64,000 nucleotides of DNA, taken from an uncultured beta proteobacterium (lineage in GTDB: Bacteria; Pseudomonadota; Gammaproteobacteria; Burkholderiales; Burkholderiaceae). The translations under genes were made by a program, and so were the position numbers. Each line of letters begins with the position of its first letter. Position 1 is the stretch's first letter. Positions 31,389 to 41,616 of the stretch are shown piece after piece. The notes beneath the pieces are model-generated. The model saw only the letters and a program-made list of their open reading frames with translations. It was not told where the DNA came from and did not search any database. The DNA lies in contig CAIJNI010000066.1 of assembly GCA_903821995.1 (NCBI GenBank), positions 1 through 64,000 on the forward strand. Direction: 5' to 3'.

Positions 31389-32306
31389 ATGTCAACTTCT
31401 CAAGTGTTTTATCCAACGATTGCAGATATTGTTGGTAATACCCCTTTAATTAGGTTACAGCGTATTCCAGGAGAAGGGAATGACATTAGAAATAATGTCA
31501 TTCTTGGAAAAATGGAAGGGAATAATCCTGCGGGTTCAGTTAAAGATCGCCCAGCGTTATCTATGTTTAGAAGAGCACAAGAACGTGGTGATATTAAACC
31601 TGGGGATACTTTAATTGAAGCAACAAGTGGTAATACAGGAATTGCCTTGGCAATGGCTGCGGCTGTTTTAGGTTATAAGATGGTTTTAGTGATGCCAGAA
31701 AATCAAAGTATAGAAAGACGTCAAAGTATGACAGCATATGGTGCTGAATTGATGTTGACTCCTGCTAAAGGTGGAATGGAATATGCAAGGGATTTTGCGG
31801 AGCAGTTACAGCGTGAGGGGCGCGGGATCATTCTTGACCAATTTGCAAATGAGGATAATCCGCTAGCTCATTACCAAGGTACTGGTCCTGAGATTTGGAG
31901 AGATACGCATGGTCAAATTACGCACTTTATTTCATCGATGGGTACGACTGGAACAATTACTGGAGTTTCTACTTTTCTGAAAGAGCAAAATCCCATTATT
32001 CAAGTGGTAGGGGTGCAACCCCAGGATGGTTCGCAAATTCCAGGAATTAGAAAGTGGGCGCCAGAATATTTACCTAAAATATATAACCCTACAAAAGTTG
32101 ATGTTCTTGAATATGTATCTCAAGCTGAATCAGAAGAAATGTGTCGCAGGCTTGCTCAAGAAGAAGGTATATTTTGCGGGATATCAGCTGCTGGGGCTTT
32201 AGTGGTTGCTTTGCGGGTTGCCGAACGAATCGAAAATGCAACCATTGTATTTATTGTGTGTGACCGTGGTGACCGCTATCTTTCAACTGGCGTTTTCCCT
32301 GCTTAA
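31389..32306 (+). CDS. cysM: Cysteine synthase B
   Basis: IVGNTPLIRLQRIPG, NPAGSVKDRPALSM, EATSGNTGIALAMAAA, C-terminal CDRGDRYLSTGVF. Confidence 0.95.
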   Translation: MSTSQVFYPTIADIVGNTPLIRLQRIPGEGNDIRNNVILGKMEGNNPAGSVKDRPALSMFRRAQERGDIKPGDTLIEATSGNTGIALAMAAAVLGYKMVLVMPENQSIERRQSMTAYGAELMLTPAKGGMEYARDFAEQLQREGRGIILDQFANEDNPLAHYQGTGPEIWRDTHGQITHFISSMGTTGTITGVSTFLKEQNPIIQVVGVQPQDGSQIPGIRKWAPEYLPKIYNPTKVDVLEYVSQAESEEMCRRLAQEEGIFCGISAAGALVVALRVAERIENATIVFIVCDRGDRYLSTGVFPA

Positions 32307-33501
32307 CGGCTTCTTTTTTTGTCGTTTGATGCAGGTTATTTTTTACACTTTGTGCAAGAGCGCTTCCAAATTCTGTCACAGCTTGTGCATAAAAGAAACT
32401 GCGATTGTATTGTGTAATAACCTCAAAGTTTTTTAAGCCAACAAGATAACTTGTTTGTATTTCCCCCTTAGGGTCTATGCGTGGCAAGTCCACAATAAGT
32501 GCTGGTGTATCTGAGTTTAAAGGACTGGGCCATTCATCGATGATACGTTCATTTTTTAATTGGCCAAGACTTAACTTCGGAGCAGGATCGCCATCTGCTA
32601 ATTGCTGAGTAATTTTTAAAGATTGTTGTTGATTATTAATGGATAGTTCAATCGGCTCATCTTTTTTCCAACCATGGGCAACTAAAAAATTAGCCACGCT
32701 TAAGATAGCATCTTGGGGGTTATTGCGAAGATCGATTTTCCCATCACCATCACCATCTTTTGCAAATTTTAAAATAGAACTTGGCATAAATTGAGGCATT
32801 CCAATAGCGCCTGCAAAAGAACCCAACTGATTTAAACATAATCCAAAGGAAGAACTATTAGCGTTGTTCTTATTCCAACAATACACAATCAAATCCTTTA
32901 ATTGGTTTTTAAATAAAGTTTCTCTTGAGGTCTTGTTTGATGCGGGTGGGTAATCAAAGGCTAATGTAGTGAGAGAATCGCGTACTGAAAAATCACCCAT
33001 ATATGAGCCATAAATAGTTTCAATTCCCAAAATACTAACAATGATCTCCACGGGAACTCCTGTTTCTAGTTGCGTTTTTTCAAGGAAGTTTTGGTGGGTA
33101 CGCCAAAATTTTTCACCAGCAATGAGTCGTTTAGATGACATCACATTTGCTAAGTAACTTGTCCAATTTTTAGGTAAAACCTTCCCATGGGGATCGGGTG
33201 CTATGTATTTTTTCACTTTCACATTAGGCTTCATATTGCTAAATGATGGTTGAAGTATATCGAATGGAATGTTTTCCGATATTGCGGTGGTTAATAAAAA
33301 CAGCTGTAGTTTTTCTTGAAAATCAGAGTTTTTAAAGCTGAGGTTATTCTGATTTTCTGAGGCAGTTTGATCTACCAATCGGTCTTGGTCACTTAGAGTT
33401 TCTAGAGAATAAGATAGGGGCGTAAGAAAAAGGCCTAAAAGAAAAATACCTAAAAGGCAAATTTTAGCGAGACTACTTTTTTGAAGAACTGATGGCATCA
33501 C
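32251..33501 (-). CDS. mltB: Lytic murein transglycosylase B
   Basis: SLT/MltB-type: VSILGIETIYGSYMGDFSVRDSLTTLAFDYP, GSFAGAIGMPQFMPSSILKFAKDGDGDGKIDL. Confidence 0.9.
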   Translation of the reverse strand: MMPSVLQKSSLAKICLLGIFLLGLFLTPLSYSLETLSDQDRLVDQTASENQNNLSFKNSDFQEKLQLFLLTTAISENIPFDILQPSFSNMKPNVKVKKYIAPDPHGKVLPKNWTSYLANVMSSKRLIAGEKFWRTHQNFLEKTQLETGVPVEIIVSILGIETIYGSYMGDFSVRDSLTTLAFDYPPASNKTSRETLFKNQLKDLIVYCWNKNNANSSSFGLCLNQLGSFAGAIGMPQFMPSSILKFAKDGDGDGKIDLRNNPQDAILSVANFLVAHGWKKDEPIELSINNQQQSLKITQQLADGDPAPKLSLGQLKNERIIDEWPSPLNSDTPALIVDLPRIDPKGEIQTSYLVGLKNFEVITQYNRSFFYAQAVTEFGSALAQSVKNNLHQTTKKEAVKQGKRQLKDSGHHGHTQ

Positions 33502-33576
33502 TTATATTTTTATTAGAAATGGAGAATTAGGTAATAATAAGATGATTCAATCAAAATATGATATTTAAAAACAATA

Positions 33577-34497
33577 ATGTCGACTGGATTTATAAATCAC
33601 CCTGACTTTTTACTTCACGAAATGGGTCTTCATCATCCCGAATCTCCTGATAGATTAAGGGTTATTGAGGATCAATTGATATTAAGTCGATTAGATCAGT
33701 TTCTGGTTAGGTTAGAGCCTAGCCTAGCCTCTGAGGAACAGCTTGAATTAGTTCATAGTCCTGAAATGATAGCGCTCCTGAGGGACCATCAGCCCAGCTC
33801 AGGATACTTTGAGATTGATGGCGATACATACATGAACCCCAATTCTTACCAAACTGCTTTAAGGGCAGCAGGTTCTGGAATAACAGCTGTTGATGCAGTG
33901 ATGTCGGGTCAAGTCAACAATGTATTTTGTGCGGTTAGACCCCCAGGGCATCATGCAGAGCCTAATAGGTCAATGGGTTTTTGTTTATTTAACAATATGG
34001 CTATAGCAGCTAGATATGCTTTAGAGAAATACAAGTTAAACCGAATTGCCTTAATTGACTTTGATGTACACCATGGTAATGGGACAGAGAAAGCGTTTGA
34101 GTATGATCCTCAGGTTTTGATGTGCGGGATATATCAGCACCCTTTTTATCCCTACTCGGGTGGACAGGAACATGACAATATGATCAATATTCCGGTCCCT
34201 GCATATACTAATGGCGTAAAAATTCGAGACATTATAAAAAATAAATGGTTGCCAAAGTTACATGACTTTCAACCGGAATTTATATTTATTTCAGCAGGTT
34301 TTGATGCTCATAAAGAGGATGATTTGGGTCAACTGGGGTTGGTTGAAGCTGACTATATTTGGATTACCGAGCAAATCATGAATGTAGCTGCTTTGTATGC
34401 GCAGGGCAGAATTGTAAGTTGTTTAGAAGGTGGGTATAACTTGTCGGCTTTAGCAAGAAGTGTTGCCGCCCATATTAAAACTTTAGCGTCAATTTAA
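33577..34497 (+). CDS. Histone deacetylase/acetoin-utilization family protein
   Basis: RPPGHHAEPNRSMGFCLFNNMAIAARYAL, IDFDVHHGNGTEKAF, SAGFDAHKEDDLGQLGL. Confidence 0.94.
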   Translation: MSTGFINHPDFLLHEMGLHHPESPDRLRVIEDQLILSRLDQFLVRLEPSLASEEQLELVHSPEMIALLRDHQPSSGYFEIDGDTYMNPNSYQTALRAAGSGITAVDAVMSGQVNNVFCAVRPPGHHAEPNRSMGFCLFNNMAIAARYALEKYKLNRIALIDFDVHHGNGTEKAFEYDPQVLMCGIYQHPFYPYSGGQEHDNMINIPVPAYTNGVKIRDIIKNKWLPKLHDFQPEFIFISAGFDAHKEDDLGQLGLVEADYIWITEQIMNVAALYAQGRIVSCLEGGYNLSALARSVAAHIKTLASI

Positions 34498-34646
34498 GAG
34501 GACTAAACCATTTATAGGCCATGGTTTTTAATTATTGATTAAAGAGTTCAGGGTTGGGATCTTCATTTCAGATAAAATTGAGTATGAAAGAATTCAAGAC
34601 ACACATGAATGGTAGAAATGAATAGTAGAAATATAAGGAAGAATGC

Positions 34647-35396
34647 ATGAAAATCTTAGTAGCCGTAAAGCGCGTCATTGATTACAACGTCAAAGTTAGA
34701 GTAAAAGCTGACCAAACAGGTGTTGAGACTGCCAATGTCAAAATGAGTATGAATCCCTTTGACGAAATTGCAGTTGAAGAGGCGGTTCGACTGAAGGAGG
34801 CTGGTATTGCAACGGAAGTGATTGCCGTTTCAGTTGGCGTGGCCCAATGTCAAGAAACTTTAAGGACTGCAATGGCGATTGGTGCAGATCGAGGTATTTT
34901 AGTTGAGACGAATGAAGAAATTCAGCCTTTGGCAGTTGCTAAAATTTTGAAGGCGCTTATTGATAAAGAACAGCCGGTACTCGTTATTTTGGGTAAGCAA
35001 GCGATTGACGATGATAGTAATCAAACAGGACAAATGCTTGCGGCGTTAGCAAATATGTCCCAGGCAACATTTGCTTCAAAAGTAGTGATTGCAGATGGGC
35101 ATGCGCAAGTGACTCGGGAAGTTGACGGCGGTTTAGAAACAATTGAAGTAACACTTCCCGCAGTCATTACTTCGGACCTTCGATTAAATGAACCCCGATA
35201 CGTCACTTTGCCTAATATTATGAAGGCTAAGAAAAAGACATTAGATACCATCAAGCCTGAAGATTTAGGGGTTGATATTAGCCCTAGGATTAAAACGTTA
35301 AAAGTTGAAGAGCCTCCTAAGAGAAGTGCTGGTGTAATGGTTGCTGATGTTAAAGCATTAGTTGATAAATTAAAAAATGAAGCGAAGGTGATATAA
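34647..35396 (+). CDS. etfB: Electron transfer flavoprotein subunit beta
   Basis: [46 protein letters not shown]. Confidence 0.96.
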   Translation: MKILVAVKRVIDYNVKVRVKADQTGVETANVKMSMNPFDEIAVEEAVRLKEAGIATEVIAVSVGVAQCQETLRTAMAIGADRGILVETNEEIQPLAVAKILKALIDKEQPVLVILGKQAIDDDSNQTGQMLAALANMSQATFASKVVIADGHAQVTREVDGGLETIEVTLPAVITSDLRLNEPRYVTLPNIMKAKKKTLDTIKPEDLGVDISPRIKTLKVEEPPKRSAGVMVADVKALVDKLKNEAKVI

Positions 35397-35398
35397 AA

Positions 35399-36334
35399 AT
35401 GACAGCTCTTGTTATAGCAGAACACGATAATTTATCGCTTAAGCCTTCTACTTTAAATACTGTTACTGCAGCGATGCAACTCAGTAGTGATGTACATATT
35501 TTAGTGGTGGGATCTAATGCACAAGCAGTTGCCCAAGCAGCAGCAAAGATTTCTGGTGTGGGTAAAGTCATTCATGCTGATGCGCCGCAATATGCTGATC
35601 AACTGGTAGAAAATATTGCGGCCCAGATCTTGGTGTTGGCTCCACAATACAGTCATATTCTTGCACCTTCAACTGCTGGTGGAAAGAATGTCTTGCCGCG
35701 GGTTGCTGCTCTGTTGGATGTTTCTCAAATTTCTGACATCACGAGAGTTATCTCACAAGACACGTTTGAGCGTCCAATATATGCCGGCAATGCAATTGCA
35801 ACTGTGCAATCGACAGATGTGATTAAAGTGATTACTGTTAGAACAACTGGATTTGATGCAGCGAGTGCGCAGGATGGTAATGCAGCGATTGAAGTAATAG
35901 CAGCAGTTTCTGATCAAGGTAAATCAGTATTTAAGGGTAGAGAGTTAACAAAATCTGACCGACCTGAATTAACAGCTGCAAAGATAATAGTATCGGGTGG
36001 GCGTGGACTAGGTTCTGCTGAAAAGTATCATGAGGTGATGGAACCCTTAGCTGACAAGATGGGTGCAGCACTTGGAGCCTCTAGGGCTGCTGTTGATGCG
36101 GGTTATGTTCCGAATGATTATCAAGTCGGTCAAACTGGCAAAATTGTTGCTCCAACACTCTACGTTGCAATAGGAATTTCCGGAGCCATACAACATTTAG
36201 CAGGAATGAAGGATTCAAAAGTCATTGTGGCAATTAATAAAGATCCTGAAGCCCCTATTTTTAGTGTTGCTGACTATGGGTTAGCTGCAGACTTATTTGA
36301 GGCTGTTCCAGAATTAATTAAAGAGTTAGGTTAA
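35399..36334 (+). CDS. etfA: Electron transfer flavoprotein subunit alpha
   Basis: C-terminal FAD site [16 protein letters not shown]...[54 protein letters not shown]. Confidence 0.96.
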   Translation: MTALVIAEHDNLSLKPSTLNTVTAAMQLSSDVHILVVGSNAQAVAQAAAKISGVGKVIHADAPQYADQLVENIAAQILVLAPQYSHILAPSTAGGKNVLPRVAALLDVSQISDITRVISQDTFERPIYAGNAIATVQSTDVIKVITVRTTGFDAASAQDGNAAIEVIAAVSDQGKSVFKGRELTKSDRPELTAAKIIVSGGRGLGSAEKYHEVMEPLADKMGAALGASRAAVDAGYVPNDYQVGQTGKIVAPTLYVAIGISGAIQHLAGMKDSKVIVAINKDPEAPIFSVADYGLAADLFEAVPELIKELG

Positions 36335-36340
36335 TTTTTT

Positions 36341-38125
36341 ATGTACGCAGCTCCAGTTAAAGAAATTTTATTTGTCATGAAGCATTTGGCGAATATAGAA
36401 GGCATTTTATCTTATCCACAATTTCAAGAAGCTGGCGTTGATCTAGAAACTGCTGAGGCAATTCTAGAAGAAGCAGCCAAATTAAATCAAGAGGTGATCG
36501 CTCCGATTAATTGGCCTGGAGATCAAACGCCAAGTCGGTTAAATGATGGCATTGTCACCACTTCACCAGGGTTTAAAGATGCTTATCAGCAATATATTGC
36601 GGGTGGTTGGCAAGGTGTGATTCATCCCCAAGAATACGGTGGTCAAGGATTGCCGCGAGTCATTTCTACAGCATGTCAAGAAATGGTTAATTCAGCGAGT
36701 CTATCTTTTGCACTTTGTCCTTTACTCACGGATGGGGCCATTGAAGCATTACTCACGGCTGCGAGTGATGAAGTCAAAGAAAAGTATTTGCCAAAGATGA
36801 TTTCTGGGCAATGGACAGGGACGATGAATCTGACAGAACCTCAAGCAGGTTCTGATTTAGCGCTTGTTCGTTCCAAGGCATTACCTCAAGCTGATGGTAC
36901 TTACAAAGTATTTGGTACAAAAATTTACATTACCTATGGCGAGCATGATTTTACAGAAAATATTATTCATTTGGTCTTAGCAAGAACGCCAGATGCGCCA
37001 GAAGGGGTTAAAGGGATATCACTTTTTGTGGTGCCTAAATTTTTAGTGAGTGATTCTGGAGAACTAAAGGAACGTAATGATGTTCATTGTGTTTCCATTG
37101 AACATAAGTTGGGTATTAAAGCGAGTCCTACTGCAGTATTGCAATTTGGTGATCAAGGCGGTGCGATTGGGTATCTTGTTGGTCAAGAAAATCGCGGCTT
37201 AGAGTATATGTTTGTGATGATGAATGCGGCACGATTCGCAGTCGGTATGCAGGGGATCGCGATTTCAGAAAGAGCTTATCAACAAGCGGTAACTTACGCA
37301 AAAGACCGAGTTCAAGGTAAGGACTTAGAAGGTTCTGCCCAAGCTGTTTCTATTATTCATCATCCTGATGTAAAAAAAATGTTGATGACAATGCGTACTC
37401 AAATTGAAGGAGCAAGAAGCTTAGCTTATGTCGCTGCATCGCATTGTGATTTATCAGAACTTTCGCAAGATGAAAAAGAGCGTCAAATGCATCATGGTAT
37501 TTATGAATTCCTAGTTCCGATTGTCAAGGGGTATTCGACTGAAATGGGTGTTGAATTAGCGAGTTTAGGTGTTCAGGTTCATGGTGGAATGGGGTTTATC
37601 GAAGAAACTGGAGCGGCTCAGCATTATCGTGATGCTCGAATTTTGCCAATTTATGAAGGTACAACCGCGATACAGGCTAATGATTTAATTGGCCGAAAGA
37701 CATTAAAAGATGGGGGTCGTGTTGCTAAGGTATTAGCGCAGATGATTTTAGATACAGAAAAAGAATTATCCCAACTCAATACTGAGGTTGCAAAAGTAAT
37801 GCAACGCAGATTAAAAGAAGCGAGAGAAGGTTTTGAAGCAGTTGTTGAATATATTCTTACCAATACCAAGGGACATATTAAAGACGTCTTTGCAGGCAGC
37901 ACTACTTACCTCAAATTATGTGGCATTACCTTATCGGGGTGGCAAATGGCTAGAGCTATTTTAGCTATCGAGAAAATTAAGGCAGAGGATGAGGGTTTTG
38001 CACAAGCAAAGATTGCCACAGCACATTTCTTTGCCGCCCATTTATTGGTGATGGTTCCGGCTTTAGCTAATGCAATACTTGAAGGTGGTCAAGCCACTAA
38101 TGCACTTAACATAGAGCATTTCTAG
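36341..38125 (+). CDS. Acyl-CoA dehydrogenase
   Basis: MNLTEPQAGSDLALVRSKA, GVQVHGGMGFIEETGAAQHYRDARILPIYEGTTAIQANDLIGRK; large ACAD, FadE5-like. Confidence 0.92.
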   Translation: MYAAPVKEILFVMKHLANIEGILSYPQFQEAGVDLETAEAILEEAAKLNQEVIAPINWPGDQTPSRLNDGIVTTSPGFKDAYQQYIAGGWQGVIHPQEYGGQGLPRVISTACQEMVNSASLSFALCPLLTDGAIEALLTAASDEVKEKYLPKMISGQWTGTMNLTEPQAGSDLALVRSKALPQADGTYKVFGTKIYITYGEHDFTENIIHLVLARTPDAPEGVKGISLFVVPKFLVSDSGELKERNDVHCVSIEHKLGIKASPTAVLQFGDQGGAIGYLVGQENRGLEYMFVMMNAARFAVGMQGIAISERAYQQAVTYAKDRVQGKDLEGSAQAVSIIHHPDVKKMLMTMRTQIEGARSLAYVAASHCDLSELSQDEKERQMHHGIYEFLVPIVKGYSTEMGVELASLGVQVHGGMGFIEETGAAQHYRDARILPIYEGTTAIQANDLIGRKTLKDGGRVAKVLAQMILDTEKELSQLNTEVAKVMQRRLKEAREGFEAVVEYILTNTKGHIKDVFAGSTTYLKLCGITLSGWQMARAILAIEKIKAEDEGFAQAKIATAHFFAAHLLVMVPALANAILEGGQATNALNIEHF

Positions 38126-38159
38126 GAAAGCGTCACATTGTTTTATAAACCGGTTGAGC

Positions 38160-38618
38160 TTATTGCGATATTTTTCTAGAAGCTTCTATTTGGATCGTGA
38201 AGTATTGCTCAAAGGCAATCGCTAGGCCGGACATTAAAACAAATGCCCCAATTAAAAGAGCGCAGATCACGCAAAGAATGACTAACCAACCAGATTGACT
38301 GTGTGCCGTGCTTGATTGATTAAATTGTTTATCCCAGAGTTCATCGGGTCTGAGGCCAAACGCTAAAGTTGCTAGCCAACTTGCCAATAAAGACATATAG
38401 CCTAGGGCGGTAGTAATCCAACCTAAAAGTGATTCTTTATCTGTTGCGACTAATTCAGACCAACCCCAGAGACCAAGACCTAGGGAAAAAATTTGGACAT
38501 AAAACCAAACTGATGAAAAACCCTTAAGGTAAAGCCAGTGTAGGCCAGTACCTGGCAAAAAAAGACTCAAAATACAAGTTACTAACTTAGATTTAAAAAA
38601 TGTCGTCATGGGCTTCAT
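38160..38618 (-). CDS. Small membrane protein (TM2/NINE-like)
   Basis: 152 aa, multiple TM segments, FLPGTGLHWLYLKG motif near the N-terminus. Confidence 0.6.
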   Translation of the reverse strand: MKPMTTFFKSKLVTCILSLFLPGTGLHWLYLKGFSSVWFYVQIFSLGLGLWGWSELVATDKESLLGWITTALGYMSLLASWLATLAFGLRPDELWDKQFNQSSTAHSQSGWLVILCVICALLIGAFVLMSGLAIAFEQYFTIQIEASRKISQ

Positions 38619-38656
38619 GATACTTGAGCAGGCTCATTTGGGTTGGCATGAGGATT

Positions 38657-39178
38657 TTAAGGGGCGCTGCGTCTACCAAAAACAAGTACATCTCCCATTC
38701 TGCCAAGAATGAGTAGTTCGTTTTGATTTACTTTAATATTTTTATAATCTCGGAGTTGGTTGAGAAAATCTTGTTCTAACTCCATTTGATAGGCATTGAC
38801 ACACATTTTCCTGGTGCTAGCTACAGGACCAATGATGATGCCTTTTGGGTCATCGGTTGCGCTTGCGGTAAAGTTGTTGCATCCAGAATACCCTGAAACC
38901 CGTTGTGAGATTTGTTCAAATTTGATGGTGATAGGTTCGCCATTATCACCATGTGGAACCTTTCTTAGTCTAACTTCCCCGTTCGTTTGGCTTGGAGGTA
39001 GATTCCAGCGAAGAAGCTCCCAGCGCCCATCTATATTGGTGAGTGGGGGGCTAGAGCAGGCAGTGCAATTCGGCAAGACACCGCAACTCGTCAAGAGGCC
39101 AAAAAGACCCAATAGCATGAAGCTGAGTGCGAAAAAGGCGATAAACTTTGAAAAAACTAGATTTGTATTTGTCTTCAT
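38657..39178 (-). CDS. META-domain lipoprotein-like protein
   Basis: Hydrophobic N-terminus with Cys (LTSCGVLPNC); DGRWELLRWNLPP and SGYSGCNNFTASATDD are META/HslJ-like. Confidence 0.8.
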   Translation of the reverse strand: MKTNTNLVFSKFIAFFALSFMLLGLFGLLTSCGVLPNCTACSSPPLTNIDGRWELLRWNLPPSQTNGEVRLRKVPHGDNGEPITIKFEQISQRVSGYSGCNNFTASATDDPKGIIIGPVASTRKMCVNAYQMELEQDFLNQLRDYKNIKVNQNELLILGRMGDVLVFGRRSAP

Positions 39179-39321
39179 AGGGTTTTTTGGGATAAAATAG
39201 TAGGTTCTTCAGGATTGATTAAATTTATATTTTGCCAAAAGGATATCAACTGATGGTGAATAAGCTAAATTTTTTAATCTGATCTGCTTTGATTATTTAA
39301 CTAGAATTTAAGGAATATTTT

Positions 39322-39567
39322 ATGGTCGTCATTCGACTTGCTCGTGGTGGTTCAAAAAAACGTCCGTTCTACAGTATTGTAGCTACAGATAAGCGTAATC
39401 GTCGTGACTCTAATTTTATAGAGCGTCTTGGATATTACAATCCTCGCGCGGTATCTAATGAGCAGGCCATGCGCATTGCTCAAGACCGTTTAACTTACTG
39501 GTCTGGTGTTGGTGCAGAGCTATCTCCTACAGTAAAACGTTTGATTAAAGCACACGCAGCTAAATAA
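39322..39567 (+). CDS. rpsP: 30S ribosomal protein S16
   Basis: [41 protein letters not shown]. Confidence 0.98.
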   Translation: MVVIRLARGGSKKRPFYSIVATDKRNRRDSNFIERLGYYNPRAVSNEQAMRIAQDRLTYWSGVGAELSPTVKRLIKAHAAK

Positions 39568-39641
39568 TTTAAATCTGGGTTGTTCCTTGTTTGTTCGACT
39601 CAGAGTTTTAGTTATCACGGCCAGATAGGGAGAAATATCAT

Positions 39642-40244
39642 ATGACTACTCCCTCAAAAATAATTTCTCAAGAGTTAAGTTCAAAAAAGTTGAGTTCAAA
39701 AGAGTTAAGTCCAACGAACTTAATTCCCAATGATTTAATTGAATTAGGGACTGTGGTTGATGCGCAGGGTGTTAAAGGGCATGTCAAAATTCGTCCTTTT
39801 TCTAATGAGCCTATAGCCTTATTGAATGCGCAAACCATTTGGCTGAAAAAAAATGAACATTCGGATTTAAAATCATTTCAGGTTCTCAGCGCTCGTCTAC
39901 ATATAGGTAACATTATTATGGAGTTAGAGGGTTTAAATGACAGGGATTTAGCTTTAGCATTTAAATCCTATGCCGTATTAATGAGTCGAGAAGCTTTCCC
40001 AAAAACCGATAAAGATGAATATTACTGGCTAGATTTGATTGGAATTCCGGTCGAAAATACGAATGGTGAGTTGTTAGGCAAAGTGATTGAAATGCTCGAT
40101 AACAGCGTGCAGTCAGTGATTTTGATCGAAAATGACGTAAAAAAACAACATCTTATTCCTTTTATTAAAGAGTACGTGATTGAAGTTGATATGGTCAATA
40201 AGAAACCATCACGAATCCTCGTTGATTGGCAGTTAGATTGGTAA
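39642..40244 (+). CDS. rimM: Ribosome maturation factor RimM
   Basis: LIELGTVVDAQGVKGHVKIRPFS, DEYYWLDLIGIPVENTNGELLGKV; between rpsP and trmD. Confidence 0.95.
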   Translation: MTTPSKIISQELSSKKLSSKELSPTNLIPNDLIELGTVVDAQGVKGHVKIRPFSNEPIALLNAQTIWLKKNEHSDLKSFQVLSARLHIGNIIMELEGLNDRDLALAFKSYAVLMSREAFPKTDKDEYYWLDLIGIPVENTNGELLGKVIEMLDNSVQSVILIENDVKKQHLIPFIKEYVIEVDMVNKKPSRILVDWQLDW

Positions 40245-40264
40245 GTTATTCAAAATAAGCTTCT

Positions 40265-41044
40265 ATGATGCGATTTGATACGATCACTATTTTTCCAGAA
40301 ATGTTCTCTGCCTTAACTGAGTTCGGTGTGACTAGTCGCGCATTGAAGATGCAAAAGGCGCAGTTGAGCTTATGGAATCCTCGGGACTATACGACGGATA
40401 CTAGGCGAACTGTAGATGATAGAGCTTATGGCGGAGGTCCTGGGATGGTTATGATGGTTGCTCCTCTGGAGGGTGCCTTAGATGCCATTAAACAAGACGT
40501 TGCTGTACATCACTTGATTGCTGGTCCAACTATTTTGTTATCTCCCCAAGGCCGGCTATTAAATCAGGCACTTGTTGATGAATTAGGTGGGCATTCTCAA
40601 ATAACTTTGGTATGCGGGCGTTATGAGGCCGTGGATCAGCGTTTTATTGAGCGACGGGTAGATTTTGAATTAAGTTTGGGTGATTTTGTCGTCTCAGGTG
40701 GAGAAATCCCTGCAATGATGCTGATGGATTCATTAATTAGGCAGATTCCTGGGGTATTAGGGGATGAGCAGTCAGCGGAGCAAGATAGCTTCAAAAATGG
40801 ACTTTTAGACTGTCCTCATTACACAAGACCTGAAAATTATGAAAATTTTTTCGTACCAGACGTGCTTTTAGGCGGACATCATGCGAAAATAACAGACTGG
40901 CGTAGACAACAAGCATTAATGGCTACCCAAACACGTCGACCCGATTTAATTGAAAAGGCTAGGCGGAATCAGTGGTTAAGTCCTTCTGATGAGGAGTTTT
41001 TAAGAGAATTTGAAGAAAATTCGGTCAAGAACAAATTGTCATAA
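40265..41044 (+). CDS. trmD: tRNA (guanine37-N1)-methyltransferase
   Basis: MRFDTITIFPEMFSALTEFGVTSRAL, RTVDDRAYGGGPGMVMM, SLGDFVVSGGEIPAMMLMDSLIRQIPGVLG. Confidence 0.98.
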   Translation: MMRFDTITIFPEMFSALTEFGVTSRALKMQKAQLSLWNPRDYTTDTRRTVDDRAYGGGPGMVMMVAPLEGALDAIKQDVAVHHLIAGPTILLSPQGRLLNQALVDELGGHSQITLVCGRYEAVDQRFIERRVDFELSLGDFVVSGGEIPAMMLMDSLIRQIPGVLGDEQSAEQDSFKNGLLDCPHYTRPENYENFFVPDVLLGGHHAKITDWRRQQALMATQTRRPDLIEKARRNQWLSPSDEEFLREFEENSVKNKLS

Positions 41045-41152
41045 AGTTTAACTTTTTTTAATCGTATCCTCTTTTGGGTCCTTTTAATTCGTAAATAATT
41101 ACTAATTAAAGTGGGATACAACGCCAAAAAGATACTATAGGAGTGTGTATAG

Positions 41153-41551
41153 ATGAATCTCATCGAAAAGATTGAGCAAGAAGAAATTGCTCGTTTAACA
41201 GCAAACAAAGTAGTTCCTGTGTTTGCTCCTGGCGATACTTTAGTAGTTAACGTTAACGTTGTTGAGGGAACTCGTAAAAGGGTTCAGGCCTTTGAGGGCG
41301 TTGTGATTGCTAAACGTAATCGTGGATTAAATTCAAGTTTTATCGTTCGTAAAATTTCCTCTGGTGAGGGTGTTGAGCGTACTTTCCAAACTTACTCCCC
41401 ATTAATTGCAAGCATTGAAGTTAAAAGACGTGGCGACGTACGTCGTGCGAAGCTTTATTACTTGCGTGAACGTTCTGGTAAATCAGCAAGGATTAAAGAA
41501 AAATTACCTTCAAGAGCAAAAGTAGCAAAAGCTCAGGCGGTTGCTGAATAA
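41153..41551 (+). CDS. rplS: 50S ribosomal protein L19
   Basis: [57 protein letters not shown]. Confidence 0.98.
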   Translation: MNLIEKIEQEEIARLTANKVVPVFAPGDTLVVNVNVVEGTRKRVQAFEGVVIAKRNRGLNSSFIVRKISSGEGVERTFQTYSPLIASIEVKRRGDVRRAKLYYLRERSGKSARIKEKLPSRAKVAKAQAVAE

Positions 41552-41577
41552 TTTCCAACTGGAATGTATTCGAACAA

Positions 41578-41602
41578 GGCAGCCACGGCTGCCTTTTTTA
41601 TT
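41578..41602 (+). terminator. Rho-independent terminator of the rpsP-rimM-trmD-rplS operon
   Basis: ggcagcc-ac-ggctgcc-ttttttatt. Confidence 0.85.
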
Positions 41603-41616
41603 ACATATAATGAATT

